NCBI RefSeq assembly: GCF_000155615.1
Contig: NZ_DS989915.1
Location: 1,412,249-1,472,428, forward strand
DNA: 60,180 nt
Direction of reading: 5' to 3'
Origin: Alcanivorax sp. DG881
GTDB lineage: Bacteria; Pseudomonadota; Gammaproteobacteria; Pseudomonadales; Alcanivoracaceae
Under the pieces are notes generated by a model. The model saw nothing but the letters and a program-made list of their open reading frames with translations. It made no database searches and was not told where the DNA came from. Shown piece after piece: positions 1 to 8,876 of this stretch. Positions within the stretch are counted from its first letter, which is position 1; each line of letters opens with the position of its first letter. Both the position numbers and the translations under genes were made by a program.

Positions 1-27
1 AGTGGCGCTCCTACAATGGGTTCGCTG

Positions 28-702
28 TTAGGCTTCAGCCAGCTCGTCGCGCATTTGCTGGATGACGGCGGCGTAGTCGTCTTTGCCGAAGATGGCGGAA
101 CCGGCCACGAAGGTGTCGGCGCCGGCGGCGGCGACTTCGCGGATGTTCTTTTCGGAGACGCCGCCATCCACTTCCAAGCGGATATCGCGGCCGCTGGCGT
201 CGATCAGCTGGCGCACGGCGCGGGTCTTGTCCAGCGTGGAAGGAATGAATTTCTGGCCGCCGTAGCCGGGGTTCACGCTCATCAGCAGGATCATGTCCAG
301 CTTGTCCATCACGTATTCCAGGCAGTCCGGGCGGGTGGCCGGGTTGAGTACCAGGCCGGCCTTGCAGCCGTAGCTCTTGATCAGCTGCAGGGAACGGTCC
401 ACGTGCTGACTGGCTTCCGGGTGGAAGGTGATGTAGCTGGCGCCGGCTTCGGCGAACATGCTGATCAGGTCATCCACCGGGCTGACCATCAGGTGCACGT
501 CGATGGGGGCGGTGATGCCGTGGTCGCGCAGGGCCTTGCAGACCATGGGGCCGATGGTCAGGTTGGGCACGTAATGGTTGTCCATCACGTCGAAATGGAT
601 CACATCAGCGCCGGCCGCCAGCACCGCGTCGCACTCCTCCCCAAGACGGGCAAAGTTGGCGGCAAGGATGGAGGGGGCGATCAGATAGTCCTGCTTGGGC
701 AT
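28..702 (-). CDS. rpe: Ribulose-phosphate 3-epimerase
   Basis: Cytosolic enzyme that interconverts ribulose 5-phosphate and xylulose 5-phosphate in the pentose phosphate pathway. The 224-residue product has the full (beta/alpha)8 length. Seen near the N-terminus are [14 protein letters not shown] and then [19 protein letters not shown], which carries the metal-binding His and Asp. Later come [19 protein letters not shown] and LEVDGGV with a catalytic Asp, closing with the phosphate-binding [13 protein letters not shown]. The ATG at 702 follows a GAGGA ribosome site. It is the last gene read on the minus strand here, 221 bases after murU, and that gap holds a paired heptamer repeat. Identity is secure. 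Confidence 0.97.
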   Translation of the reverse strand: MPKQDYLIAPSILAANFARLGEECDAVLAAGADVIHFDVMDNHYVPNLTIGPMVCKALRDHGITAPIDVHLMVSPVDDLISMFAEAGASYITFHPEASQHVDRSLQLIKSYGCKAGLVLNPATRPDCLEYVMDKLDMILLMSVNPGYGGQKFIPSTLDKTRAVRQLIDASGRDIRLEVDGGVSEKNIREVAAAGADTFVAGSAIFGKDDYAAVIQQMRDELAEA

Positions 703-724
703 GGGGCATCCTCAGTGTAAAGAC

Positions 725-814
725 AGTTGCGAGTGACGAGTTTAGAGTTGCGAAAACCCAAGACCAAAGGCGAATGTTTTGCCTTTCGAAACGCGTTACT
801 CGCAACTCGTCACT
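725..814. repeat. Type 2 heptamer array, facing inverted pair
   Basis: Four 7-base units of the form AGTNNNG run from 725 to 752 (AGTTGCG, AGTGACG and two more). On the other strand four matching units run from 814 back to 787, again beginning AGTGACG, AGTTGCG. The arms could pair into a long hairpin in the murU-rpe gap. A second copy of the same family lies after plsY at 21441-21511. Confidence 0.75.
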
Positions 815-834
815 ATGGTAATCACGCCGCCACC

Positions 835-886
835 GAGCGCAGCGAAGGAACGCCTGCAGGGCGACCCGAAGGGTGAGCGTAGCGAA
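835..886. repeat. Short direct repeat in the murU-rpe gap
   Basis: GAGCGCAGCGAA (835-846) and GAGCGTAGCGAA (875-886) match at 11 of 12 positions, 40 bases apart. The segment resembles the small repetitive extragenic elements common in Proteobacteria. No gene is visible in 703-923. Confidence 0.5.
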
Positions 887-923
887 TAACCGACGCTCCG
901 ACAAAACCATTTTCGGCGCTGGA

Positions 924-1589
924 TCAGGTGCTCTTGAGTAACCGATCCAGTTCGCCCAGGCGTTCCGGGGTGCCGATATCCCACCACTGGCCGCGGTGGT
1001 GTTCACCGCTGGCGGCGTCTTCCGCCATGGCCGCCCGCAGTATCGGCGCCAGTTTCGCTTCGCCGTCGGGCAGGTTGGCGAAGACGACGGGATCAAAGCG
1101 GCCAATGCCGGCATAGGTGAGCCTGGGCTCGGCATTATCGCGCAACCGACCGGCGTCTGTCAGATGAAAATCCCCTTGCGGGTGGTGCGCCGGGTTATCC
1201 GCCAGCACCAGATGCACCGGGTCCGGGCGATCCTCCACCAGCCGGGACAGGTCAAAATCGGTCCAGATATCGCCGTTCACCAGCGCAAAGGGCTGATCGC
1301 CCAGCAACGGCAGCGCGCGCTTGATGCCCCCGGCGGTTTCCAGCGGCGTGCCTTCGTGGGAATAAACGATGGGAATGCCGTAGCGGGCACCGTCACCCAG
1401 CGTGGCCGCCAGCGTCTCGCCCAGCCAGCCAGTGTTGATCACCAGGGACTCGATGCCGGCATCACGCAGTGCCTCGATGTGGTATTCGATCAGCGCCTTA
1501 CCCCCCGCCTGCAGCAGCGGCTTGGGGGTGTGATCGGTAAGTGGGCGCATGCGCTTGCCGTAGCCGGCGGCCAGGATCATGGCCTTCAC
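924..1589 (-). CDS. murU: N-acetylmuramate alpha-1-phosphate uridylyltransferase
   Basis: Makes UDP-MurNAc from MurNAc-1-phosphate and UTP in the peptidoglycan recycling route of Pseudomonas-like bacteria, which bypasses de novo synthesis and its fosfomycin-sensitive step. The nucleotidyltransferase signature is at the N-terminus ([15 protein letters not shown] followed by KPLL), then [11 protein letters not shown] with the metal-binding Asp, and [12 protein letters not shown] near the end. I chose the GTG at 1589 (reading MKAMILAAG, 221 residues) because it overlaps the amgK stop as GTGA and matches the length known for Pseudomonas MurU. The open frame continues upstream inside amgK. Translational coupling to amgK is likely. 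Confidence 0.93.
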   Translation of the reverse strand: MKAMILAAGYGKRMRPLTDHTPKPLLQAGGKALIEYHIEALRDAGIESLVINTGWLGETLAATLGDGARYGIPIVYSHEGTPLETAGGIKRALPLLGDQPFALVNGDIWTDFDLSRLVEDRPDPVHLVLADNPAHHPQGDFHLTDAGRLRDNAEPRLTYAGIGRFDPVVFANLPDGEAKLAPILRAAMAEDAASGEHHRGQWWDIGTPERLGELDRLLKST

Positions 1590-2590
1590 GCATCGTCCTC
1601 CAGTTGATCGAGCACCCATTCCAGGTCCGCCAGCTCCGGGCGACGGGCAATGACCGTGCGCAGATAGGCAAAGAAACGGGGCACATCGCCCAGGTACTTG
1701 GGCTTGCCATCGCGATGGCAGATACGCGCAAAGATGCCGATAACCTTGAGATGGCGCTGGGCGCCCATCAGGTCGCAGTCGCGCAGGAAATCCTCAAACG
1801 CCGCGGGGACCGGCAGCCCGGCTGCCGTGGCCTTGTCGAAATACTCGCGCAGCCAGCTGAGCACGCGCTCTTCCGGCCAGCTCAGGAAGGCATCCTTGAA
1901 CAGGCTGATCACGTCATAGCTGATCGGCCCGGCCACCGCATCCTGGAAATCGATCACCCCGGGATTCGGGTCGGAAACCATCAGGTTGCGCGGCATGTAA
2001 TCGCGGTGCACAAACACCTGGGGCTGCGCCAGGGCAGAACGCATCAGCACATCGAACACCCGGTCCAGCCGCTGACGCAGCTCCCCGGTGACCACCTTCT
2101 CGCGGTGGCGGAACAGGTACCACTGGGGAAACAGCTCCAGTTCCCGCTGCAACAACGCCTCATCGTACTCCGGCAAGCCGGTGGTATCGGTATGCAATTG
2201 CTGGGTAATCAGGGCATCGATGGCGGCGCTGTACCAGTCGTTGGCATTGGCTTCGGTCAGGGCATTCAGCCAGGTCTGCGTGCCCATATCACTGAGCAGC
2301 AAAAAGCCCTGCTGCAAATCCTGATGGACAATGGCCGGCACGTGCAGGCCAGCCTGTTTCAGGCGCCCGGCGATGTCCACGAAGGGGCGGCAATCTTCCT
2401 GTTCCGGCGGGGCATCCATGGCCACCAGGCTGGTGCCACCCTGAAAATAACGGAAATAGCGACGAAAACTGGCATCCGCCGACGCGGGCTCACCGGTCAC
2501 CGATTCACCCAGGTACGCACTGACCCACTGGTCCAGAGCGTGCTTTCTCGGGTCCGGGGTTACTCCGGATTTACTTTTATCAGGCTGCAT
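1586..2590 (-). CDS. amgK: Anomeric MurNAc/GlcNAc kinase
   Basis: Phosphorylates the anomeric carbon of N-acetylmuramate (and N-acetylglucosamine) to give the 1-phosphate used by MurU. The 334-residue product has an aminoglycoside-phosphotransferase fold. The Brenner motif [10 protein letters not shown] holds the catalytic Asp and an Asn, and [11 protein letters not shown] supplies the second metal-binding Asp. The GTGA overlap with murU supports the paired role in cell-wall recycling. It is divergent from lptD across a 90-base gap, an arrangement known from Pseudomonas. The ATG at 2590 is the first in frame. Confidence 0.93.
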   Translation of the reverse strand: MQPDKSKSGVTPDPRKHALDQWVSAYLGESVTGEPASADASFRRYFRYFQGGTSLVAMDAPPEQEDCRPFVDIAGRLKQAGLHVPAIVHQDLQQGFLLLSDMGTQTWLNALTEANANDWYSAAIDALITQQLHTDTTGLPEYDEALLQRELELFPQWYLFRHREKVVTGELRQRLDRVFDVLMRSALAQPQVFVHRDYMPRNLMVSDPNPGVIDFQDAVAGPISYDVISLFKDAFLSWPEERVLSWLREYFDKATAAGLPVPAAFEDFLRDCDLMGAQRHLKVIGIFARICHRDGKPKYLGDVPRFFAYLRTVIARRPELADLEWVLDQLEDDA

Positions 2591-2680
2591 TGCCTTCCTT
2601 GTTCGATTACACTGCCGCTTTTGGTGGACGGAAAGTCTCGCCCGCCATAAAGCGGCCTTTTTACCTGTTCTGAGCAGCTG

Positions 2681-4960
2681 ATGCCACTGCCCATACCACG
2701 ATTATTGATTCCTGCCCTGCTGCTTGCTTCAGGGGCCAGCCTTGCGGAAAACGACCTGAACTGGGTTGACCGCGAAGAGATGGCCACGTTCCCTGCCGTG
2801 CAGCAGCGCCCGATACCGGATTGGTGCGGCGGCATTTACTATAACCCCAGTATCGGCACCCCCGTAGCGGGCAGCGATACAGTGGTGACCGCTGATCACT
2901 CCACGCTTACCCAGGACGGCTTGATCAAACTGGACGGCGATGTGCTGATTGAACAGCCCGGCCGTCGCATTACCACCGACATTGCCGAGCTCGATCAAAC
3001 CACCGGCAAATTCGAGCTGGAAAGTGGCATGCGCCTGGAAAGTGACCGCGCCACCTTTATTGCCGACAACATGAGTGGCCAGACTCGCCGCAAGGAAGGC
3101 AGCCTGCAAGGGGTGCGCTACTCCATGTTCGACAATGGCGCCCGCGGCAACGCCGATTATATCTTTCTGAACCAGAACACCACCACCATCACCAACGGCA
3201 CCTATACCACCTGCGCCCCCGGTTCCAACGGCTGGGTGATGCAGGGCGACCGTATTTTTCTGGACCGGGACAAGGGCTGGGGCGAAGCCAACAACGTGGT
3301 GCTGAAGGTCAAGAGCATGCCGATCTTCTGGCTGCCCTGGATGACCTTCCCCATCGATGACCGGCGCAAGAGCGGCCTGCTGTTCCCGACCCTGTCCGTG
3401 GGTGACAGTGGCGGGCTGGATATCTCCCAGCCCATTTACCTGAACCTGCACCCGCAGTTCGACGCCACCATCGCCCCCCGCTATATCGACGGCCGTGGCA
3501 GTGGCGTGGACAGCGAATTCCGCTACCTGTCCCGCTGGGGCGAAGGCAGCCTCAGCTATGGCGTGCTATTCAACGACCGCAAGTTCGACAACGAAAATCG
3601 CCAGGTGGGCCGCTGGACGCATAACGGCAACATCAACCGCTGGAGCCTGGAGACCGATTTCACCTATGTCTCCGATGACTTCTACTTCAAGGATCTGGAT
3701 ACCGGGCTGGAAATCAGCTCCCAGACCCACCTGCCCCGGCTGGCAGAAGCCCGTTACTACGGGCGCACCTGGCAGGTACTGGGCCGGCTGCAATCCTGGC
3801 AGACCATCGATCCCACCCTGGACGACGCCGACCTGCCCTACCGGCGCCTGCCCCAGCTGCAATTGACCGGCGACCCGACACTCTACGGCCCGGTGAAAGG
3901 GCTGTGGCTGTCCGACGTTACCGCCTTCGACCGCAGTGACTCCGACGACAGCGGCAAAGCCACCGGCCTGCGTGGCCACATGGCCCCGGCCCTGAGCATG
4001 CGCCTGCAAAAACCCTGGGGCTACGTGGAACCCCGCACCCGGCTGTACCACACCCAATACCAGCTTGATAACGTGGACGCCAATGCCGAAGACAACCCGG
4101 ACATGACCACCTGGGGCGCCAGCCTGGACTCCGGCCTGTTCTTCGAGCGCCCCGGCAACTGGTTCGGCTCTACCTATACCCAAACACTGGAACCGCGCCT
4201 GTTCCTCAACAAGGTGGCCTACGAAGACCAGAGCGAACTCCCCAACTTCGATTCCGGCGAGCTGACCTTCTCCTACAACTCGCTGTTCCGGGAAAACCGC
4301 TTCATCGGTTACGACCGTATTGGCGACGAAGAAAAATTGGCGGTAGGCCTGACCAGCCGCTTCCTGCATGATGGCACCGGCCGCGAGCAGCTACGCTTGC
4401 GCGTGGCCCAGGGCTTCTATTTTGAAGACCGCAAAGTGATCACCGACCGGGCCGTGGAGGACCCCACCGACGACCAGACCCCGGTTATCGGTGACGCCCG
4501 TTGGAACTTTGCACAGGATTGGTACCTCTACTCAGAAGCCCAGTGGGATACCGAAGAGAACAAGCGCGAACGGTCCAACTTCCAGATTGGCTATAACGAC
4601 CGGGAGCGCCGCGTCGTCAACCTGGGCTATCACGACCGCCCGGCAGACGACATCCGCGAATCGGAAGTCAGCGCTATTCTGCCGGTTCACCGACACTGGC
4701 GGCTGGTTGGCCGCTGGATGTACGACCTGGACAACCAGCGCACACTGGAAACCATGGCCGGTGCCGAATACCGCAATTGCTGCTGGAAGCTGCGACTGCT
4801 CAGCCAGCGCGAGCTGGTAGATGACAACGGCGACGGCAACCTCGAGGCGGACAGCACCATCTGGTTCCAGATCCAGATGATCGGCCTGGGCGGCTTTGGC
4901 GGCCAGGTGGATTCCCTGCTGGAGCGCAGCATTCCGGGATACAGGAGACAGTATGATTGA
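2681..4960 (+). CDS. lptD: LPS-assembly outer membrane protein
   Basis: Outer-membrane beta-barrel that inserts lipopolysaccharide into the outer leaflet, working with LptE and the periplasmic Lpt bridge. The 759-residue product begins with a signal peptide (about residues 1-22, cleaved near SLA/END). An OstA/LptA-like jellyroll covers about 75-190, followed by the large barrel. Four cysteines sit where the structural disulfides are expected: C49, C178 and the adjacent pair C700-C701 (in NCCWKL). LPWMTFPIDDRRKSGLLFPT is a typical LptD stretch. The end overlaps the surA start by 8 bases, as in the conserved lptD-surA-pdxA-rsmA-apaG-apaH order. Confidence 0.96.
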   Translation: MPLPIPRLLIPALLLASGASLAENDLNWVDREEMATFPAVQQRPIPDWCGGIYYNPSIGTPVAGSDTVVTADHSTLTQDGLIKLDGDVLIEQPGRRITTDIAELDQTTGKFELESGMRLESDRATFIADNMSGQTRRKEGSLQGVRYSMFDNGARGNADYIFLNQNTTTITNGTYTTCAPGSNGWVMQGDRIFLDRDKGWGEANNVVLKVKSMPIFWLPWMTFPIDDRRKSGLLFPTLSVGDSGGLDISQPIYLNLHPQFDATIAPRYIDGRGSGVDSEFRYLSRWGEGSLSYGVLFNDRKFDNENRQVGRWTHNGNINRWSLETDFTYVSDDFYFKDLDTGLEISSQTHLPRLAEARYYGRTWQVLGRLQSWQTIDPTLDDADLPYRRLPQLQLTGDPTLYGPVKGLWLSDVTAFDRSDSDDSGKATGLRGHMAPALSMRLQKPWGYVEPRTRLYHTQYQLDNVDANAEDNPDMTTWGASLDSGLFFERPGNWFGSTYTQTLEPRLFLNKVAYEDQSELPNFDSGELTFSYNSLFRENRFIGYDRIGDEEKLAVGLTSRFLHDGTGREQLRLRVAQGFYFEDRKVITDRAVEDPTDDQTPVIGDARWNFAQDWYLYSEAQWDTEENKRERSNFQIGYNDRERRVVNLGYHDRPADDIRESEVSAILPVHRHWRLVGRWMYDLDNQRTLETMAGAEYRNCCWKLRLLSQRELVDDNGDGNLEADSTIWFQIQMIGLGGFGGQVDSLLERSIPGYRRQYD

Positions 4961-6281
4961 TAGAACGCTGCACGCTGCACGTCGCACGCTGCATGCCAGA
5001 CACACCCTGCTTGGCCTGCTGGCCATGGCCGTGCTGATGCTGCCGGCCTGGAGCCAGGCCAAGGTGCAGATGCTTGACCGCATCGTCGCCGTGGTTAACG
5101 ACGGCGCCATCATGGCCAGCGAGCTGGATGAGCGAATCAACACCATCGCCCTGCAGTTTCAGGAAAAAGGCCAGCAACTGCCGCCCCCGGCGGTGATGCG
5201 CGAGCAGGTGCTCGATCGCATGGTGCTGGAGCGCCTGCAGCTGCAACTGGCCGAACGGGGCGGTATCAAGGTCGACGACGCCAGCCTCAACCAGGCCCTG
5301 GCCGGCATCGCCCGCCAGAATGGCATGAGCCTGGAAGACTTTGCCGCCGCCCTGCGCCAGGACGGCTACGACTGGCCCCAGTTCCGCGAACAGATTCGCG
5401 AAGACATGGTGATTTCCCGCCTGCAACAACGCAGCGTGGCCTCACGCATTCAGGTAACCGACCGGGAAGTGGATCGCTTTCTGAGCTCGGAACTGGGCAA
5501 GCAGATGTTCCAGGAAGACTTCCACCTGGGCCACATCCTGGTCCGCGTACCGGCTGAAGCCAGCCCGGAAGACGTCACCCAGGCCCGCAGCAAAGCCGAA
5601 AGCATCGTCAAAAAGCTCAATGACGGTGGCGACTTCCAGCAACTGGCGGTGGCCGAATCCGATGGCCCCAAAGCGTTGGAAGGCGGCGATCTGGGCTCAC
5701 GCCCGGCGGCACAATGGCCCACCCTGTTTGCAGAAAATGCCATCAACCTGCAGAAAGGCGAGATTTCCGAACCACTACGCTCCGGCGCCGGCTTCCATAT
5801 TCTCAAGATGATCGACCGCAAAGGCGGTTCCGAGAAAGTCGTTACCCAGTATCAGGTCCGCCATGTGCTGATTAAAACCGACGCCCTGACCAGCGCCGAG
5901 CAGGCCCACAAGCAGGCGATACGGCTCCACGACGAAATCGCCGCCGGCGAGCGACAGTTCAGCGACACCGCCGCCGAATTCTCCGACGACCCGGGCAGCG
6001 CCCGCAGCGGCGGCGAACTGGGCTGGGTCAACAAAGGGGAAATGGTCCCGGAATTCGAGGACATGATGCTCAACACCCCCGTGGGTGAGCTGTCCCCGGT
6101 GTTCGAAAGCCAGTTTGGCTGGCACTTCCTGCGCGTGGATGACGTACGCGATGCGGACATGAGCGCCGAATTCCGCCGCATGCAGGCCACCCAGGCCCTG
6201 CAGAAACGCCGCTTTGAAGAAGAGCTGGAAACCTGGGTGCAGGAAAAACGCAGCGAATCCTATGTGGATATCAGGCTATGA
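4953..6281 (+). CDS. surA: Periplasmic chaperone / peptidyl-prolyl isomerase SurA
   Basis: Periplasmic chaperone for outer-membrane proteins, including LptD. From the ATG at 4953 (ribosome site AGGAGA, 8-base overlap with lptD) the product is 442 residues. The signal peptide ends near WSQA/KVQ at residue 36, the SurA N-terminal core begins at MLDRIVAVVNDGAIMASELDERI, and two parvulin domains cover about 190-288 and 299-400. The signal peptide is odd: its n-region (RTLHAARRTLHARH) is about 20 residues long and internally repeated because it is encoded by a heptamer repeat array (4965-4999). No later ATG leaves a complete signal peptide. Confidence 0.96.
   Translation: MIDRTLHAARRTLHARHTLLGLLAMAVLMLPAWSQAKVQMLDRIVAVVNDGAIMASELDERINTIALQFQEKGQQLPPPAVMREQVLDRMVLERLQLQLAERGGIKVDDASLNQALAGIARQNGMSLEDFAAALRQDGYDWPQFREQIREDMVISRLQQRSVASRIQVTDREVDRFLSSELGKQMFQEDFHLGHILVRVPAEASPEDVTQARSKAESIVKKLNDGGDFQQLAVAESDGPKALEGGDLGSRPAAQWPTLFAENAINLQKGEISEPLRSGAGFHILKMIDRKGGSEKVVTQYQVRHVLIKTDALTSAEQAHKQAIRLHDEIAAGERQFSDTAAEFSDDPGSARSGGELGWVNKGEMVPEFEDMMLNTPVGELSPVFESQFGWHFLRVDDVRDADMSAEFRRMQATQALQKRRFEEELETWVQEKRSESYVDIRL
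4965..4999 (+). repeat. Type 1 heptamer array inside surA
   Basis: Five consecutive 7-base units start at 4965, 4972, 4979, 4986 and 4993. Three are exactly ACGCTGC, one is ACGTCGC and the last is ATGCCAG. They encode the n-region of the SurA signal peptide. The units match the intergenic ACGCNNN arrays found elsewhere in this window. Confidence 0.8.
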
Positions 6282-6285
6282 AGGA

Positions 6286-6313
6286 ACGCCTGACGCCTAA
6301 CGCCGGATGCCTG
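6286..6313 (+). repeat. Type 1 heptamer array after surA
   Basis: Four 7-base units of the ACGCNNN type start 5 bases after the surA stop (first units ACGCCTG and ACGCCTA, last ATGCCTG). I see no facing partner in this gap. Confidence 0.7.
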
Positions 6314-6371
6314 ACAACGCTTGGCCGTGCTAAAACGCAACGCCATTCCCTCCTGCACAAGGTAGAGGGTG

Positions 6372-6395
6372 CCCTCTCCCGTTTGCGGGAGAGGG
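6372..6395. repeat. Perfect 10-bp hairpin, REP-like
   Basis: CCCTCTCCCG and CGGGAGAGGG are perfect inverted arms around a 4-base loop (TTTG) in the surA-pdxA gap. No T-run follows, so a simple intrinsic terminator is unlikely. Similar CCCTCTCCC hairpins are common as extragenic repeats in Proteobacteria. Confidence 0.7.
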
Positions 6396-6448
6396 ACAGG
6401 GAGAGGGAATTGGCGTCCGGGGCCCGGCCTCAGGCATTCTGCTAACCC

Positions 6449-7456
6449 ATGTCTCTCGCGCCGCCATCACCTATCGCCATCACCTATGGTGACCCGGCAG
6501 GGATCGGGCCGGATCTGGTCCTGACCCTGCCGGATACCTTTGCCGATGCCCCGCTGGTGGTTATCGGCGATCGCCAGGTGCTGACCGAACGGGCGCAGCA
6601 ACTGGGGCTGACGGTGCCGCTGGGCGACTGGCAACCCGGCCAGCCACTCCCCACAGACTGCCTGCCGGTCTGGCATACCCCCGCCGGCGCCAGCGTCACC
6701 GCTGGCCAGCCGAATCCGGCCACCGCCACCACCACACTCACCATGCTCACCCGCGCCGCCCAGGGCTGCCTTAACGGCACCTTCTCGGCCATGGTCACCG
6801 CCCCGGTGGCCAAGAATGTGATTTGTGAGGGTGCCGACCCGGCCTTCACCGGGCACACCGAGTTTCTCGCCGAACAGGCGGGGGTGGCGCAGGTGGTGAT
6901 GATGCTCACCGCCCCGGCCCGGACGCAGGATCTGCGGGTGGCCCTGGCCACCACTCATCTGCCCCTGAGCCAGGTTCCGGCGGCGATTACCCCGGCGGCC
7001 CTGATACGCACCCTGACCATTCTCCGTGACGATCTGATCGGCAAGTACCGGATTGCCGAGCCTCGCATCATGGTACTGGGGCTCAACCCCCATGCCGGCG
7101 AAGGCGGGCATCTGGGGCGCGAAGAGCTGGATGTGATCATTCCCACCCTGGAGCAACTGCGCACGCAGGGCATGGCCCTCACCGGCCCCCTGCCCGCCGA
7201 CACCGCCTTCCAGCCGCACCTGCTGGAGCAGCACGATGCGGTGTTGGCCATGTATCATGACCAGGGCTTGCCGGTGCTCAAATACGCCGGTTTTGGTGAA
7301 GCCATCAATATCACCCTGGGGTTGCCGTTCATTCGCACCTCCGTGGACCATGGCACCGCCTTCGACCTGGCAGGCAGCGGCACCGCCAGCGCCAGCAGCC
7401 TGATCGCCGCCACACGCCAGGCATTGGCGCTGGCCTCAGCGCAATGTGACGCCTGA
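6449..7456 (+). CDS. pdxA: 4-hydroxythreonine-4-phosphate dehydrogenase
   Basis: Oxidises 4-phosphohydroxy-L-threonine in the deoxyxylulose-5-phosphate-dependent route to pyridoxal phosphate. The 335-residue length is typical. Visible motifs are the N-terminal ITYGDPAGIGPDL, TGHTEFLAEQ near residue 135, GLNPHAGEGGHLGREE near 210, and MYHDQGLPVLKYAGF near 268. These contain the His and Asp residues that bind metal and substrate. It lies between surA and rsmA in the conserved order. The last codons and stop overlap the start of a heptamer array (7449-7462). Confidence 0.96.
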   Translation: MSLAPPSPIAITYGDPAGIGPDLVLTLPDTFADAPLVVIGDRQVLTERAQQLGLTVPLGDWQPGQPLPTDCLPVWHTPAGASVTAGQPNPATATTTLTMLTRAAQGCLNGTFSAMVTAPVAKNVICEGADPAFTGHTEFLAEQAGVAQVVMMLTAPARTQDLRVALATTHLPLSQVPAAITPAALIRTLTILRDDLIGKYRIAEPRIMVLGLNPHAGEGGHLGREELDVIIPTLEQLRTQGMALTGPLPADTAFQPHLLEQHDAVLAMYHDQGLPVLKYAGFGEAINITLGLPFIRTSVDHGTAFDLAGSGTASASSLIAATRQALALASAQCDA

Positions 7457-7462
7457 CGCTGC
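7449..7462 (+). repeat. Short type 1 heptamer array at the pdxA stop
   Basis: Two units (ACGCCTG, ACGCTGC), the first covering the pdxA stop codon. The following bases are only loosely similar, so the array may be decayed. Confidence 0.45.
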
Positions 7463-7524
7463 GCTGACTGCGCATTGATAAAACACGATAAGACACACCA
7501 CCCGGCCCCGACCTGAGACCCGCT

Positions 7525-8337
7525 ATGACAGAACACCGCACCCGTAAACGCTTTGGCCAGCACTTCCTGCACGACCGTAATCTGGTCGACCGCATGATTC
7601 GCACCCTGGGCCTGCAGGCGGGCGACACCCTGGTGGAAATCGGCCCGGGCCGGGGCGCGCTGACTTACCCCTTGCTGGAAGAGATCCCGCATTTGCATGT
7701 GGTCGAGCTGGACCGGGACCTGATCGCCCTGCTGCGCCAGGAAAACACCCCCGACCGGCTGAGCATTCACGAAAGCGACGCCCTGCGTTTTGATTTCCGC
7801 GCCCTGAAACCAGCGGACAAGCCCCTGCGAGTGATCGGCAACCTGCCTTACAACATCTCCACCCCGCTGATCTTTCACCTGCTGGCCCAGGCTGACGCCA
7901 TCAGCGACATGACTTTCATGCTGCAAAAGGAAGTTGTCGAACGGCTCACCGCCAGCCCCGGCACCCGCGACTGGGGGCGGCTGTCGATCATGGTGCAGTA
8001 TCACTGTCAGGCGGATTACCTGTTCTTTGTACCCCCGGAGGCATTCAGCCCCCCTCCCCGGGTGGACTCCGCCGTGGTCCGGCTGATCCCCCACGCCAGC
8101 CCGCCGCATCCGGCGGATGACGAAGACCACCTGCGCAAACTGGTGGCCCAGGCCTTCACACAGCGGCGCAAGGCCATCCGTAATGGGTTAAAATCCTGGG
8201 TTAGCGCCGAGCAATTCGAAGCGCTTGGCATTGATGCCGGCCTGCGACCGGACCAGCTGTCCGTGGCCGATTATGTGGCACTGGCCAACATCAGCCGCCC
8301 GAACGCCGACGAAGACAAGGGAGAAAGCACGCCATGA
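7525..8337 (+). CDS. rsmA: 16S rRNA adenine(1518/1519) dimethyltransferase
   Basis: Dimethylates two adjacent adenines in the 3'-terminal hairpin of 16S rRNA during small-subunit maturation (KsgA family). The 270-residue product shows KRFGQHFLHDRNLVDRM at the N-terminus and the SAM-binding loop VEIGPGRGALT at about residues 37-47. The catalytic motif GNLPYNIS is at about 105, and the RRKAIRNGL helix lies in the C-terminal domain. Its stop overlaps the apaG start as ATGA, so the two are probably translationally coupled. Confidence 0.97.
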   Translation: MTEHRTRKRFGQHFLHDRNLVDRMIRTLGLQAGDTLVEIGPGRGALTYPLLEEIPHLHVVELDRDLIALLRQENTPDRLSIHESDALRFDFRALKPADKPLRVIGNLPYNISTPLIFHLLAQADAISDMTFMLQKEVVERLTASPGTRDWGRLSIMVQYHCQADYLFFVPPEAFSPPPRVDSAVVRLIPHASPPHPADDEDHLRKLVAQAFTQRRKAIRNGLKSWVSAEQFEALGIDAGLRPDQLSVADYVALANISRPNADEDKGESTP

Positions 8338-8750
8338 GCGTCACCGAACAAGGCAACAGCGATACCGCCAACGGCGACTCCCGCCACGACATCCGGGTAT
8401 CCGTGGAAACCGAATTCCTGCCAGACCAGAGCGACGCAGAGAGCGAACGCTGGGTCTTTGCTTACCACATCAGCATCCACAATCAGGGCTCCGTCAGCGC
8501 CCGCCTGCTGACCCGTCACTGGGTCATCACCGATGGCGAAGAGCGCGTACAGGAAGTCCATGGCGAAGGCGTCATCGGCGAGCAGCCCCATATCGCCCCC
8601 GGCCAGACCTTCCGCTACACCAGCGGCGCCATACTGGAAACCGAAGTGGGCAGCATGCGTGGCAGTTACCAGATGATTGGCGAAGATGGCATCCACTTTG
8701 ACGCACAAATCCCCGCCTTCACCCTTGCGGTACCGCATGCATTGCATTGA
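8334..8750 (+). CDS. apaG: ApaG domain protein
   Basis: Small protein (138 residues) of the ApaG family, a fibronectin-III-like beta sandwich whose biochemical role is still poorly defined; it is usually found beside apaH. Family features seen are VSVETEFLPDQS at the start, the strand FAYHISIHNQGS, and a glycine-rich run through GEGVIGEQPHIAPGQTFRYTSGA. The C-terminal half has GSMRGSYQM and FTLAVPHALH, close to the family norm. The ATGA junction with rsmA fixes the start. A paired heptamer array separates it from apaH. Confidence 0.93.
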   Translation: MSVTEQGNSDTANGDSRHDIRVSVETEFLPDQSDAESERWVFAYHISIHNQGSVSARLLTRHWVITDGEERVQEVHGEGVIGEQPHIAPGQTFRYTSGAILETEVGSMRGSYQMIGEDGIHFDAQIPAFTLAVPHALH

Positions 8751-8752
8751 TT

Positions 8753-8852
8753 ACGCAGGATGCCTAAGGCCTGACGCCCGACGCATGGCCGTTCCGGCCA
8801 TCATTTTTCAAACCCGCGACAGCGGGAGCGTCAGGCATCAGGCATCCTGCGT
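8753..8852. repeat. Type 1 heptamer arrays, facing inverted pair
   Basis: The left arm has five 7-base units from 8753 (ACGCAGG, ATGCCTA and three more). On the other strand four units run from 8852 back to 8825 (ACGCAGG, ATGCCTG and so on). The 25-base arms 8753-8777 and 8828-8852 are complementary at 23 positions. Two smaller hairpins nest inside: ATGGCC/GGCCAT and CCCGC/GCGGG. The whole fills the apaG-apaH gap. Confidence 0.85.
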
Positions 8853-8876
8853 CCGGCTTATCACCGGAGGCGCCTT

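Noticed and set aside
16-720. 234-codon plus-strand frame over rpe
   Set aside because: It mirrors the rpe coding strand, and its Gly/Val/His-rich text is typical of an antisense shadow.
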